Of a stretch of 53,775 nucleotides of DNA, positions 47,801 to 53,775 are shown in pieces. Under the pieces are notes generated by a model. The model ran no database searches, was not told where the DNA came from, and worked only from the letters and a program-made list of their open reading frames with translations. How positions within the stretch are numbered: position 1 is the first letter of the stretch; each line of letters begins with the position of its first letter. Source of the stretch: Branchiostoma floridae (lineage: Eukaryota > Chordata > Leptocardii > Amphioxiformes > Branchiostomatidae). Position numbers and translations under genes: made by a program. The DNA lies in NCBI RefSeq assembly GCF_000003815.2, contig NC_049979.1:23270366-23324140 (forward strand). The letters are read 5' to 3'.

Positions 47801-48478
47801 AAGAGGAAGAGAAACAGCTTAACCACTGAATAGTTGTCTTTGCTATATAATATATATAAAGAACATGAGAGCTGTAACATGGATGCTAGAGCTTAGTTCA
47901 TTGTACAAGCCTTGAGGAATAATGATTTCTTTAAGTTTTTAAGGTTACGGGCCTTTAACCCCGTGAAAGTGTTGTTCAAACAGACTTAATACTAGTATGT
48001 CAGCAACTCGAATGGCAATAGCAACATCAAGTTGTCGTTAATGGACACAACAGCAAGAAGTCACAGGTTCAATCCTGGCATTTCTGGCTTAACATTGTGT
48101 AATTAATTGTCCACTGCATAGGTCCATAATCATAATTGTTGGGAGATACATAGTAGCTCACACTGTCACAGCATCTCATTCTAGTAGATGTTGTTGAATA
48201 CTGAGCACTTAAGTTGCTACGGTTAACAAATTAGTTAGGTATGACCAGGTCGTTCAGTGTAATATAACCAGCAGCTGCGCCGCATGCCTGCAAAGCTGGA
48301 CTGGAGTGTTACGCAGAAGGGCGGTTAGACCGGCTATATACTGTAGATATAGATAGAAATCAAGGATTAATTTATTAAACTAATTTAAAGTATTATTAAG
48401 TATCTGTACCTGAGTAAGCCTGTCTCCCTGTATCTGCTCCACAGTGATGGCAGCCCCCTTCCTCCCACGTGCACTCAT
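26890..48478 (-). CDS. AQR: RNA helicase aquarius, intron-binding protein (41 exons, 1483 aa)
   Basis: Exons 5' to 3': 48478-48410, 47757-47698, 47378-47338, 47126-46970, 46502-46368, 45549-45481, 45058-44958, 44391-44315, 43654-43590, 43095-42982, 42480-42367, 41900-41797, 41413-41308, 41027-40907, 40544-40452, 39946-39898, 39483-39405, 38981-38882, 38344-38177, 37810-37704, 37239-37180, 36719-36610, 36103-35822, 35298-35229, 34862-34752, 34583-34474, 34014-33879, 33615-33505, 33176-33129, 33006-32965, 32203-32066, 31582-31511, 31265-31138, 30796-30737, 30421-30250, 29595-29425, 28764-28679, 28408-28297, 28091-27996, 27765-27652, 27183-26890. All phases agree (4452 nt). Human AQR is 1485 aa. 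AQR is an SF1 helicase of the spliceosome that binds introns upstream of the branch point. Visible motifs are Walker A GPPGTGKT (820-827), motif II as MEEAAQ (1055-1060), motif [11 protein letters not shown] (1089-1096), [10 protein letters not shown] and VAMSRAR (1286-1292). The last exon encodes an acidic/lysine-rich tail. Confidence 0.95.
27353..27485. repeat. Interspersed repeat copy in AQR intron 40
   Basis: TGGTGACCAGCTCTGCCCTG, CCACTTGCTACATTATGTAA, then TGAACACTACAGG-TATCTGCTAC and CAGGACATTGGCCTTATCTG. It matches a diverged copy at about 29972-30110 along its length, and its outer part matches inverted pieces at 7806-7855 and 18683-18730. Anonymous; no coding potential. Confidence 0.5.
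29817..29945. repeat. CCTCCACAAGGAAGGTTATATTTTC-type repeat with TGTCTG tract
   Basis: The stretch runs from TTACCTCCACAAGGAAGGTT through a TCTGTCTGTCTATTTGTCTG tract to GATGATATTTGCTAGGTGGG. This arrangement (AGG-AGGTTATGTTTTC, TGTTTG/TCTG tract, ATGAAATTTGGTAGGTGGG) is one I recognise from many marine invertebrate genomes as a dispersed anonymous repeat. It lies in AQR intron 35, and no encoded product is known to me. Confidence 0.5.
29972..30115. repeat. Second copy of the ACTTGC-AACATAATATA repeat in AQR intron 35
   Basis: CTACTTGCAACATAATATAA, TTGAACACCACAGGGCATCT and CAGGTCACTGACCTTATTTA parallel the copy at 27353-27485. The two copies are diverged, so this insertion is old. Confidence 0.45.
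30163..30198. repeat. Perfect 13-bp hairpin
   Basis: AAGGAGGTTAAAA (30163-30175) and TTTTAACCTCCTT (30186-30198) pair exactly around ATCACTCTTA; flanking GTACC bases extend the pairing with interruptions. Probably a piece of a foldback repeat in AQR intron 35. Confidence 0.45.
32268..32540 (+). mobile_element. tRNA-derived SINE (family 1) in AQR intron 30
   Basis: The head contains a pol III A-box-like TAGCTGAACTGG (32278-32289) and, 25 bases on, a B-box-like GGTTCCAAGT (32314-32323), in the order seen in tRNA genes. The body continues with GGAAGAGCATGTCGGTTGGA and CCAGGAAACTTGCTGCCCTA. A truncated copy of the head is at 37421-37487. It does not fold into an intact tRNA and is not a tRNA gene. 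Confidence 0.6.
35640..35808 (+). mobile_element. 3' tail of a non-LTR retrotransposon with (AAAT)n end
   Basis: CCAGGGCCTCCATGAAAAAC, AGTGTCAGCCACTGATCGGA and CATACCCTGGTTAAAG are followed by five AAAT units (about 35782-35806). A conserved hairpin-like 3' end followed by a short tandem tail is typical of LINE 3' UTRs or SINEs sharing that tail. It lies in AQR intron 23, opposite to the gene. Confidence 0.55.
36149..36485 (+). mobile_element. tRNA-derived SINE (family 2) in AQR intron 22
   Basis: The head reads GTGGCGAGGTGGTCTTGTGG with A-box-like content, then a B-box GGGGTTCAAATCAC at about 36200-36213. The body includes CATTGGAAGGTTCTGTGCCC, GGACAGCCACACCTCAAGGA and a tail CACAATAGATAATG. 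Partly matching, more decayed copies are at 40112-40405 and 42076-42272. Confidence 0.6.
37421..37487 (+). mobile_element. Truncated copy of SINE family 1
   Basis: ATGCCCCTGAAGCTCAACTG, GTAGCAGCCTCATGGTTGAG and CTACTGGTTCCATTTAGTTG match the head of the element at 32268. A-box-like AAGCTCAACTGG and B-box-like GGTTCC remain; the body is absent. In AQR intron 20. Confidence 0.5.
40112..40405 (+). mobile_element. Decayed copy of SINE family 2 in AQR intron 15
   Basis: TTGGTCCAAATCACTAGCAG, GCCCATTGGAAAAGCACTTA, GAGGAGAGCCACATC and CCATCCTGGTGTGAGTGG follow the order of the body of the element at 36149. The pol III head is mostly lost. Confidence 0.5.
41013..41266. repeat. Perfect 127-bp tandem duplication across an AQR splice acceptor
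   Basis: The unit 41013-41139 is repeated without a mismatch at 41140-41266. It starts CTCATGGCGTGATACCTGAA and ends ACTGAATTCATCA. Read on the minus strand it covers the first 15 bases of AQR exon 14, its AG acceptor and about 110 bases of upstream intron. The true acceptor is the copy at 41028-41030. The upstream copy therefore carries an identical acceptor joined to only the first 15 exon bases. Identity implies a very recent event or an assembly error. Confidence 0.9.
41536..41612. mobile_element. Decayed MITE of the TTCACGGTGG family in AQR intron 12
   Basis: TTCACCGTGGAGAGGTCACC, then AAAATAAAACCACCGTGAAC and ATTTAAAGATTTACTG. The same ordered words recur at 42713-42800, 45365-45436 and 46270-46336, and in longer form at 52678-52839. 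Confidence 0.5.
42076..42272 (+). mobile_element. Decayed copy of SINE family 2 in AQR intron 11
   Basis: GGTCTTACGCTGGAGGAAAG, CCACACCAAGGACATGTTAA, CAGTGTGACTCACTGTGAGT and ACCACAAATGTGGTAATC match the 3' part of the element at 36149, including the AATAGATAA tail. Confidence 0.45.
42713..42800. mobile_element. Decayed MITE of the TTCACGGTGG family in AQR intron 10
   Basis: GAGGAGAGGTTTCTGCATGA, then CGCAAAATACAACCACTGTG and AATACTTCAAGATTTGCAG. It aligns with 41536-41612. Confidence 0.45.
43690..43960 (+). pseudogene. Fragment of a LINE reverse-transcriptase ORF C-terminus
   Basis: In AQR intron 8, antisense to the gene, the frame reads [20 protein letters not shown], then [12 protein letters not shown], a stop, then [19 protein letters not shown]. 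The order RT-x-FFPR-x2-WN-x-LP...-SFK-x2-L is the usual tail of non-LTR reverse-transcriptase proteins (CR1/L2/Jockey types). The in-frame stop and missing upstream domains show it is dead. The fragment is probably older than the LINE at 49400. Confidence 0.6.
45365..45436. mobile_element. Decayed MITE of the TTCACGGTGG family in AQR intron 6
   Basis: AATTGCAGAGGAGAGTTCAC, then AGATAAAACCACTATGACTA and TTTTAAGATTTACAG. It aligns with 41536-41612 and 42713-42800. Confidence 0.45.
45598..45937. mobile_element. Nonautonomous DNA transposon with CAGTGCTCGAAAT ends in AQR intron 5
   Basis: It begins CAGTGCTCGAAATTC and ends GCATTTCGAGCCGTT, inverted repeats that share GCTCGAAAT with the element at 3054-3783. 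Inside each end are palindromic GGTGCACC-rich blocks (AATTGGGTGCACC...). It is 340 bp with no coding frame. Degraded relatives without clear ends occur near 43440-43520 and 46740-46945. Confidence 0.55.
46174..46235. repeat. (GTA)n microsatellite in AQR intron 5
   Basis: An interrupted run of GTA/TAG triplets: GTAGTAATACAGTAGTAGTA followed by about ten further units with one GCA interruption. It lies about 130 bp before AQR exon 6 is reached from the 46368 side. Confidence 0.8.
46270..46336. mobile_element. Decayed MITE of the TTCACGGTGG family in AQR intron 5
   Basis: CATTCACAATGGACAGGTCA, then CCACAAAAACTGTGAAAATG and ACACCACTAACATTTCAG. It aligns with the copies at 41536 and 45365. Confidence 0.4.
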
Positions 48479-49380
48479 GGTGTGTAGTCAACCACTTTAC
48501 TTCTCTTCTCATGAAATGTTTCCTGGAAGCCCCTGATGAAGTTGGCTGATCAGTCTATCCACTTGTCATCACCTAGAGACGTCCAGCAATAATGTTAGAT
48601 GTTAGACAATGGCAACAAAAGTTTGTACTGTAGCATTCAAGCGAACACAAATTGCAGTCCAATATTATCAAGTTACCTGTTGAAACCCTTGTCTTGAAGG
48701 TGTACAAAAAATCGAAATTTACAAGAAGACTAATTTATGCAAACAGCCTCATTACTCATACTGGGTACCTACTGGCTGGCAAAATACACCAGGATAGGAT
48801 ACACAATTTTTTTTTTCGAACGAACTTCTGAACTTGGGTCTGAGCTTCAACATGCAAGTCGCCCCCAAAATACAGGGCCAGTGCTATTACCAGCTAGAAA
48901 CCAAAAATTTCATCTAAAATTTCTCATAAGTCAATAGTTGACTTTCGAGTTTTAACTAAGTAATAAAGGTATAAAGCAAAGTTTACGTCTAGCGTCTGGG
49001 GCATACAACAAAGTAATTGGGGAGGGGGGCACTGGCAAAACGTGCGCGTAAACAACGTTAACCCATAAACATCTACGCCGTCGCGATTGGAACACGACCG
49101 AAAGTTTCACATAATAGACTTCGCTAACAAAGTGTACCTTTACGAATCTTTGAAACGTTGTTATCTCAAGTTAGTGTAACATGAAAACGACAAACACTTC
49201 GGCCGACGTTTGCCCAACGCTTCTCCTAAACCATGCCGATGTAGGTCAAAGGTTACGCAGCATGCGCACATGAATTGCCCACCAGGCGGGAAATTTGAAC
49301 CTCTGACTTGTGCTACAGCCAAGCAAATCGTACTGACGGTTCCCAGATTTTTAAAACGGAGTAAACCAAGATAGATCAAG
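48479..49380. promoter_or_regulatory. Upstream region of AQR
   Basis: About 900 bp between the AQR start codon and the first recognisable LINE sequence. CpGs and GC content rise from about 48990 to 49300. GGCGGGAAAT at 49285-49294 is a close E2F-type site (TTTCCCGCC on the other strand). No coding frame is convincing. The promoter call is positional; the LINE has inserted beyond it. Confidence 0.4.
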
Positions 49381-49412
49381 GACTTGCATAGATATACATT
49401 GTTTATATAACC

Positions 49413-49631
49413 ATGGCTAATCTAAGTGAAAAGAAACAAGTACTGGCACTGGCCAGGGAATTGAGAGAAAGCGCACACGAGGTCTACAGCCAGGTCTACA
49501 TCCGCCCAGATTTAACCAAGAAACAACTTGAAGAATCAAAAAACTTGAGAGAGCAACTGAAAGAAACAAGAGAAAGAAATCCAGACAGGAAGTGGATAAT
49601 AAGAAGGGGACAGATTGTAGAGGCAAATTAG
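49413..49631 (+). pseudogene. LINE ORF1 C-terminal remnant (72 codons)
   Basis: A lysine/glutamate-rich helical segment followed by VYIRPDLTKKQLEESKNLRE and WIIRRGQIVEAN then stop. The pattern (V/I)YI-x-PDLT-x2-Q, then (I)RRG-x-IV is the usual end of ORF1 in CR1-type LINEs. The upstream RNA-binding part is missing, so the copy is 5' truncated. Confidence 0.65.
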
Positions 49632-49651
49632 ACCAGCTTAATTACCACGAT

Positions 49652-52540
49652 TTGAGCGTATTGTACACCAACACAGACAATTCAATCATGAGCAAGTATA
49701 TGACGAACTTTGTGCAATCATTACAGAAAAACAGTACGATGTTATATGTCTGACCGAAATTAAACCTAAGCAAGGATCTCTACCCGATCGACAAGTTATG
49801 CAAATACAGGGCTATGATCTGTTCACCAGTGACTTAGAATCTCCAAACACTAGAGGCACATGTGTATACATCAAAGCAGTGTATAAGGCAAAGCAGGCGA
49901 TCCCGCCGACAGAATTTGTAGACTGCACCTGGGTATCAATACAAGGAAGAAATGACACGTCCATACTAATTGGAACCCTATATAGGTCAGGAACACCAGC
50001 TCTTGCAACTACCAGAGACCTGGCTCTTCACGAGACGTTAAATTGCGCAAGACTCACATGTGCTGATCACAGGAGATTTTAATCACCCTAACATAACTTG
50101 GACCCCATCACCACACTTACGGGCCACACATGCTGATAATACTGACAACCCTGCAACTAGATTTATTGAATGCATGCGCGACACCTACCTTTACCAGCAT
50201 GTCACAGGACCTACAAGGTACCGTAGCGACCAAACCCCCACACTTGACGACTTAGTCCTCAGTAATGAGGAGGGGATGATAGAGCAGATTACACATGCGG
50301 AACCACTAGGCGCAAGCGACCATGTTAGAATTGAGTTCAAGTTTGTCTTCAGCACACCAGTCAAGGAGAACAAGAAGACAACTTGGAGATTTGACAGAGG
50401 TAACTACGAAATGATGAGAGAGGACTTGAAGCTCAACTGGGAAAACCTGCTCGAGGGTAAGTCGACCCAAGAAGCTTACGCCTTATTCCGGCAGAAAATT
50501 ACGGAAGCAGCCCAGAAACACGTCCCAACAAAGACAATTGACATCTCTAAAAAGAAACTCAAACCATCTTGGATGGATGAGGAAGCATTCCGCAAGCTAA
50601 AGAAAAAGCACCACGCCTGGATAAGATATTTGAATACTAAAGACATCAGCGACTGGACAGCGTACAAACGAGCTAGAAATGCGGCCACACATGCGTCTAG
50701 GAAGGCACGCAAATCATTTGAGAGGAAACTTGCCGCAGAAGCCAGATACAATAACAAAGCCTTCTGGAACTACGTCAACAGTCGCCGAAAGACTAGAACA
50801 CAGGTGGGAGATCTGAAGGATGCACATGGGAACTTTACTGCCATCAACAGCGAGAAAGCAGAGATACTGAACAACCAATACTTTAGGACGTTTACACAAG
50901 AGGATCACGAGAGGATCCCGACATTCCCGAGGATCCAGTCAACCACGGCTCTTGACACAATTAACATCACAGAAGAGATGGTGCTTGAGCAGCTACAGTC
51001 ACTCAGAGTTGACAAATCTCCAGGCAAAGATGGCGTACACCCTAGAGTGCTCAAAGAGCTAACAGACGAGATTGTTGGCCCCTTAACCCAAATCTTCCAA
51101 AAAAGCATCAATGACGGCGAACTCCCAGACGAGTGGAGAGAGGCCAGTATAACCCCCATCTACAAGAAGGGAGATAAGTCAGACCCCGCGAATTATAGGC
51201 CGGTGTCTCTGACTTCCGTGCCATGCAAGATGCTAGAGAGGATTATAGTTAACGAATTGATCACCCACATACGGAACAATGATCTCACATGCGAGCAGCA
51301 GCACGGGTTCACACATGGGAAATCCACTATAACCAACCTACTGGAAGCAATGGATGTCTGGACAGAGGCCCTAAGTCATGGCCTGCCAGTTGACGTAATC
51401 TTTTTAGATTACGCCAAGGCCTTTGACACAGTGCCACACGAGAGGCTTTTGAGGCGGGTAGAATCCTTCGGAATCGGCGGTAGCCTTCTGCAATGGATCC
51501 GTAACTTTCTGACACAACGGAGGCAGCAGGTTGTGGTGAACGGAAGTGCCTCTTCTTGGAAACCGGTTATAAGTGGAGTGCCTCAGGGCTCGGTCCTAGG
51601 ACCGCTTCTTTTTACGATTTTTGTATCAGACATCCCGGAAAAGATCCAAAACTTTGTCTCGTTGTTCGCGGATGATACAAAAATCTATGCTGCTACCCAA
51701 AAATGCGAACAAAGTGCGCACACATCTTGCCTGCAGGCAGACTTGAACAGCCTACAAGAGTGGTCCGTAAAGATGCAGATGCGATTTCATCCCGACAAAT
51801 GCAAGGTTATGCATCTAGGGAAGGCCAATCCCCAGCACAAGTACACAATGAACAAAGTAGATGGAACTAAGCACATGCTGGAGAGTACAGACGAAGAAAA
51901 GGACTTAGGGGTCACTATTGACAAAAATCTGAAGTTCAGCAAACATGTGCAAGTGCAAGCGAACAAGGCGAACAGAGTTCTTGGTCTGATCAAGCACACC
52001 TTTGCACATATTGAAAGAGAATCCTTTTTACTTCTGTACAAGAGCCTAGTGCGACCGCACCTAGAATATGCAACAACAATATGGTCCCCCAAGACCAAGA
52101 GAGACAGAGACACAGTGGAAAGAGTGCAAAGACGAGCCACAAAACTGGTGAAAAGTATATCCCATCTCACGTATCCAGAAAGGCTAAAAGCGCTGGAGTT
52201 ACCCACGTTACACTTCAGAAGACAGAGATCTGACATAATCCAGCTGTTTAAGATTACACACGGGCTTGACACAGTTAGAGTGAATAACCACTGCAACCTA
52301 TGCGGGAGAGCCATGTTTACACCAAGCTTGGCATCAAACACACGAGGGCACCAGTATAAGTATCAAATCCAAAAAGCTACGGGCCCGAGGGCACACTTCT
52401 TTCCCACACGAGTTACCCCAGCATGGAATAAACTCTCACAGAGCACAGTGAATAGCAAGTCAGTGAAAGAGTTCAAGACAAGACTGGGGCAGGAATGGGG
52501 ACTGCACCCAGACAGACATGAGTACCACTTCTCTTACTGA
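49652..52540 (+). pseudogene. LINE ORF2: AP endonuclease and reverse transcriptase, two frameshifts
   Basis: The frame starts with LSVLYTNTD, shifts near 49693, continues as YDVICLTEIKPKQG and TRGTCVYIK, and shifts back between about 50040 and 50060 into LITGDFNHPNITW. Endonuclease residues seen are the E of LTEIK, GDFN and SDH (GASDHVRIEF). From 50060 the reverse transcriptase is open for 826 codons with SPGKDGVHPRVLKEL, YAKAFDTVPH, SGVPQGSVLGPLLF and the catalytic FADD at 51665-51676, then a C-terminal thumb/tail with FFPTRVTPAWNKL. The apparent start at 50060 is a GTG, consistent with the true start lying upstream in another frame. No function in the host is suggested. Confidence 0.85.
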
Positions 52541-52628
52541 TGCTACTACCGCCACAACTAGGACAGCCTTATTACCCGCAAGGGTATCGACTGGCTGTGG
52601 TTCAAGGTAAAGATTCAAGGTAAAGATA

Positions 52629-53156
52629 TAAGTCCAAAACGGCCGCCGCCTTCCTAGACTGCAAGTGTTATCCTAATAAAGTAAATGCATTTAAGTTCGC
52701 GGGGATTTAATTTCGCTGTGGCGGGGAAATTTCATGACTTTTCGCGGTGGCTTTGATTTCGCGGTAACACCATAGACTGCAGTCTAATACCATAATAGAA
52801 AAAACATTTATCCACCGCGAACATGTCTGCATTTACAGTATACTAAGTCTCGTCATCAGGATACCACGTGATGATCTAAACTGGACGAGAGAGCGAGAGA
52901 ATAGCTGGATAACAATTCCTCAATAATTATTTAAATCGCTTCGTTTACATAATACGGCAAGCAGAAAGATGAGTCTTAGCTTTGAGTTTGAACATGTTTC
53001 TGCATAAATGCTATTTTAATAGGGGACAACAAGGGCGGTACGTTTGTCTTACACGTTGCCGAACTCACGGGGAATATTAGTGACACGATTTCTACGAAGA
53101 CTATCGAGTTATCGCGGTGTTTGTACAATTACAACGGCGTCACTGCGAGCAGATAA
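52629..53156. other. Intergenic region between the LINE and the candidate final gene
   Basis: It contains the MITE at 52678-52839 and about 300 bp of mixed-composition sequence rising in CpG toward 53157 (ATCGCGGTGT, CAACGGCGTC). The latter part could hold the promoter of the candidate gene starting at 53157. Confidence 0.4.
52678..52839. mobile_element. MITE with GTAAATGC...GTTCGCGG inverted ends
   Basis: The left end GTAAATGCATTTAAGTTCGC (from 52681) mirrors the right end GCGAACATGTCTGCATTTAC (to 52836) with several mismatches. The interior has repeated GCGGGGA/TTTCGCGGT words. It is the fullest member of the family scattered in AQR introns. No coding capacity. Confidence 0.55.
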
Positions 53157-53351
53157 ATGGCGTCTGGCGTCAATCCTGACCTCTCTGGATGTCTCCGTGC
53201 CTGCAGCCAGAACTCCCCTGTAACAGCAAAGGTCCCTGTGGAAGACTGCTCAGGACTTCTTGCAGACCAAGAGGTAGTAAAGAAGACCTGATGAAGTCGG
53301 CTCCGTCAAATCCAACCCGTGAAAGACAACAGACTGTACATTTCAAACCAA
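53157..53351 (+). CDS. Candidate first exon of an unidentified gene (partial)
   Basis: An ATG at 53157 opens MASGVNPDLSGCLRACSQNS and runs 39 codons to a possible donor GAG|GTAGTA at 53274; read through, it stops at 53287. A second ATG at 53292 opens MKSAPSNPTRERQQTVHFKP and reaches a better donor, AAG|GTAAAG, at 53352. Either the first frame is the start of the protein, or it is an upstream ORF and the second is. The region upstream is CpG-richer, as at the other gene starts here. I do not recognise the protein. It would be divergent from AQR, with the LINE between them. Confidence 0.35.
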
Positions 53352-53775
53352 GGTAAAGGCATCTCTCTATTATGCAAATCTGCGCGTGACATGTGCATTT
53401 CTAGCGAGCTGAAAGGTAGGAAAAACAACAGAACCGTATCTACCGGTAGCCTCATTAGAGTAACTATGTAGGCTTTTAATCAAATCGGACTAGGTAATTT
53501 GAATCCTCTGACGGCCATATTGGCGGGTAATTGAAATAAGGTCGCAGAACACAGTATTTATGGACAAACAAAAGTAGGTCGAGCACAAAATAGTACGTCG
53601 CAGTTGAGTTGGGCTCTGTAAGGAATCGAAAGGTGCAAACCGCAAAATTTTCGGATACTTCCTTCTCGAGATATTCTTGACTATACGGGCTCTGTTTAGG
53701 CGCAACCGCTAGCCCCTTCTTCTAAACACCGCCGGTCACGCCACCGGTAGGGGGTGACTTAATGGCGCGACTGTA
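53352..53775. other. Right edge of window, no clear gene
   Basis: No supported coding frame. GGCCATATTGGCGGG at about 53512-53526 resembles a YY1-type element (GCCATNTTG) in a GC-richer setting, and would be intronic if the 53157 exon is real. Confidence 0.35.

Larger units (their letters stand above)
49400..52628 (+). mobile_element. 5'-truncated CR1-like non-LTR retrotransposon (LINE)
   Basis: In order: the end of ORF1 (49413-49631), an AP endonuclease region in two frames (about 49652-50340), a reverse transcriptase frame to 52540, a 90-bp 3' UTR, and two copies of TTCAAGGTAAAGA (52601-52613, 52614-52626) as the tail. A short tandem 3' tail instead of poly(A) is a trait of CR1/L2-type LINEs. 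The 5' boundary is uncertain, as a stop precedes 49413. Two frameshifts in the endonuclease make it inactive, though the rest is well preserved, suggesting a fairly recent insertion between AQR and the next gene. Confidence 0.85.

Noticed and set aside
53512-53526. CArG box (SRF site) in CCATATTGG
   Set aside because: Only five A/T bases lie between CC and GG, so it does not fit CC(A/T)6GG; a YY1-like reading is better but weak.

Overview
The window is a compact, intron-rich chromosomal segment of an invertebrate deuterostome, most likely a lancelet (Branchiostoma). Every recognisable gene resembles a vertebrate single-copy gene. Exons are short with GT/AG borders, introns are AT-rich and full of small DNA transposons and tRNA-derived SINEs, and a CR1-like LINE lies between genes. 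There is no bacterial, viral or CRISPR content. The species call is inference. The gene models were built by reading splice sites and phases by eye.

Layout from left to right. (1) 1-165 (+): C-terminal end of an unidentified gene. (2) 456-4568 (+): a katanin con80-domain protein, KATNBL1-like, 10 exons. (3) 5352-6173 (-): ZDHHC22-like palmitoyltransferase with a single coding exon, head-to-head with (4) 7378-9626 (+): ZDHHC24-like palmitoyltransferase, 3 exons. (5) 11137-17800 (-): SLC30A6 (ZnT6), 16 exons, head-to-head with (6) 18378-19572 (+): CEBPZOS, 3 exons. (7) 22633-23177 (-): GNG5-like G-protein gamma, 2 exons, head-to-head with (8) 23851-25085 (+): UQCC3, one first exon plus two alternative-looking last exons. 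(9) 26890-48478 (-): AQR (aquarius, intron-binding spliceosomal helicase), 41 exons, 1483 aa. (10) about 49400-52630 (+): a 5'-truncated, frameshifted CR1-like LINE. (11) 53157 onward (+): a candidate first exon of a further gene.

The genes do not form one pathway. Two are DHHC acyltransferases that probably arose by inverted duplication. Two encode small mitochondrial membrane proteins (CEBPZOS, UQCC3). The others act in Golgi zinc handling, G-protein signalling, microtubule severing and splicing. The notable organisation is repeated head-to-head pairing with short shared upstream regions (about 0.6-1.2 kb between start codons), alternating with convergent ends.

The observations most worth checking are the duplicated terminal exon of UQCC3; a 671-bp Mutator-like foldback element with a perfect 9-bp target duplication in SLC30A6 intron 1; a perfect 127-bp tandem duplication in AQR that copies a splice acceptor; the histidine-rich C-terminus of ZnT6; and several small transposon families defined by their ends. 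I do not see a convincing wholly new biological system.
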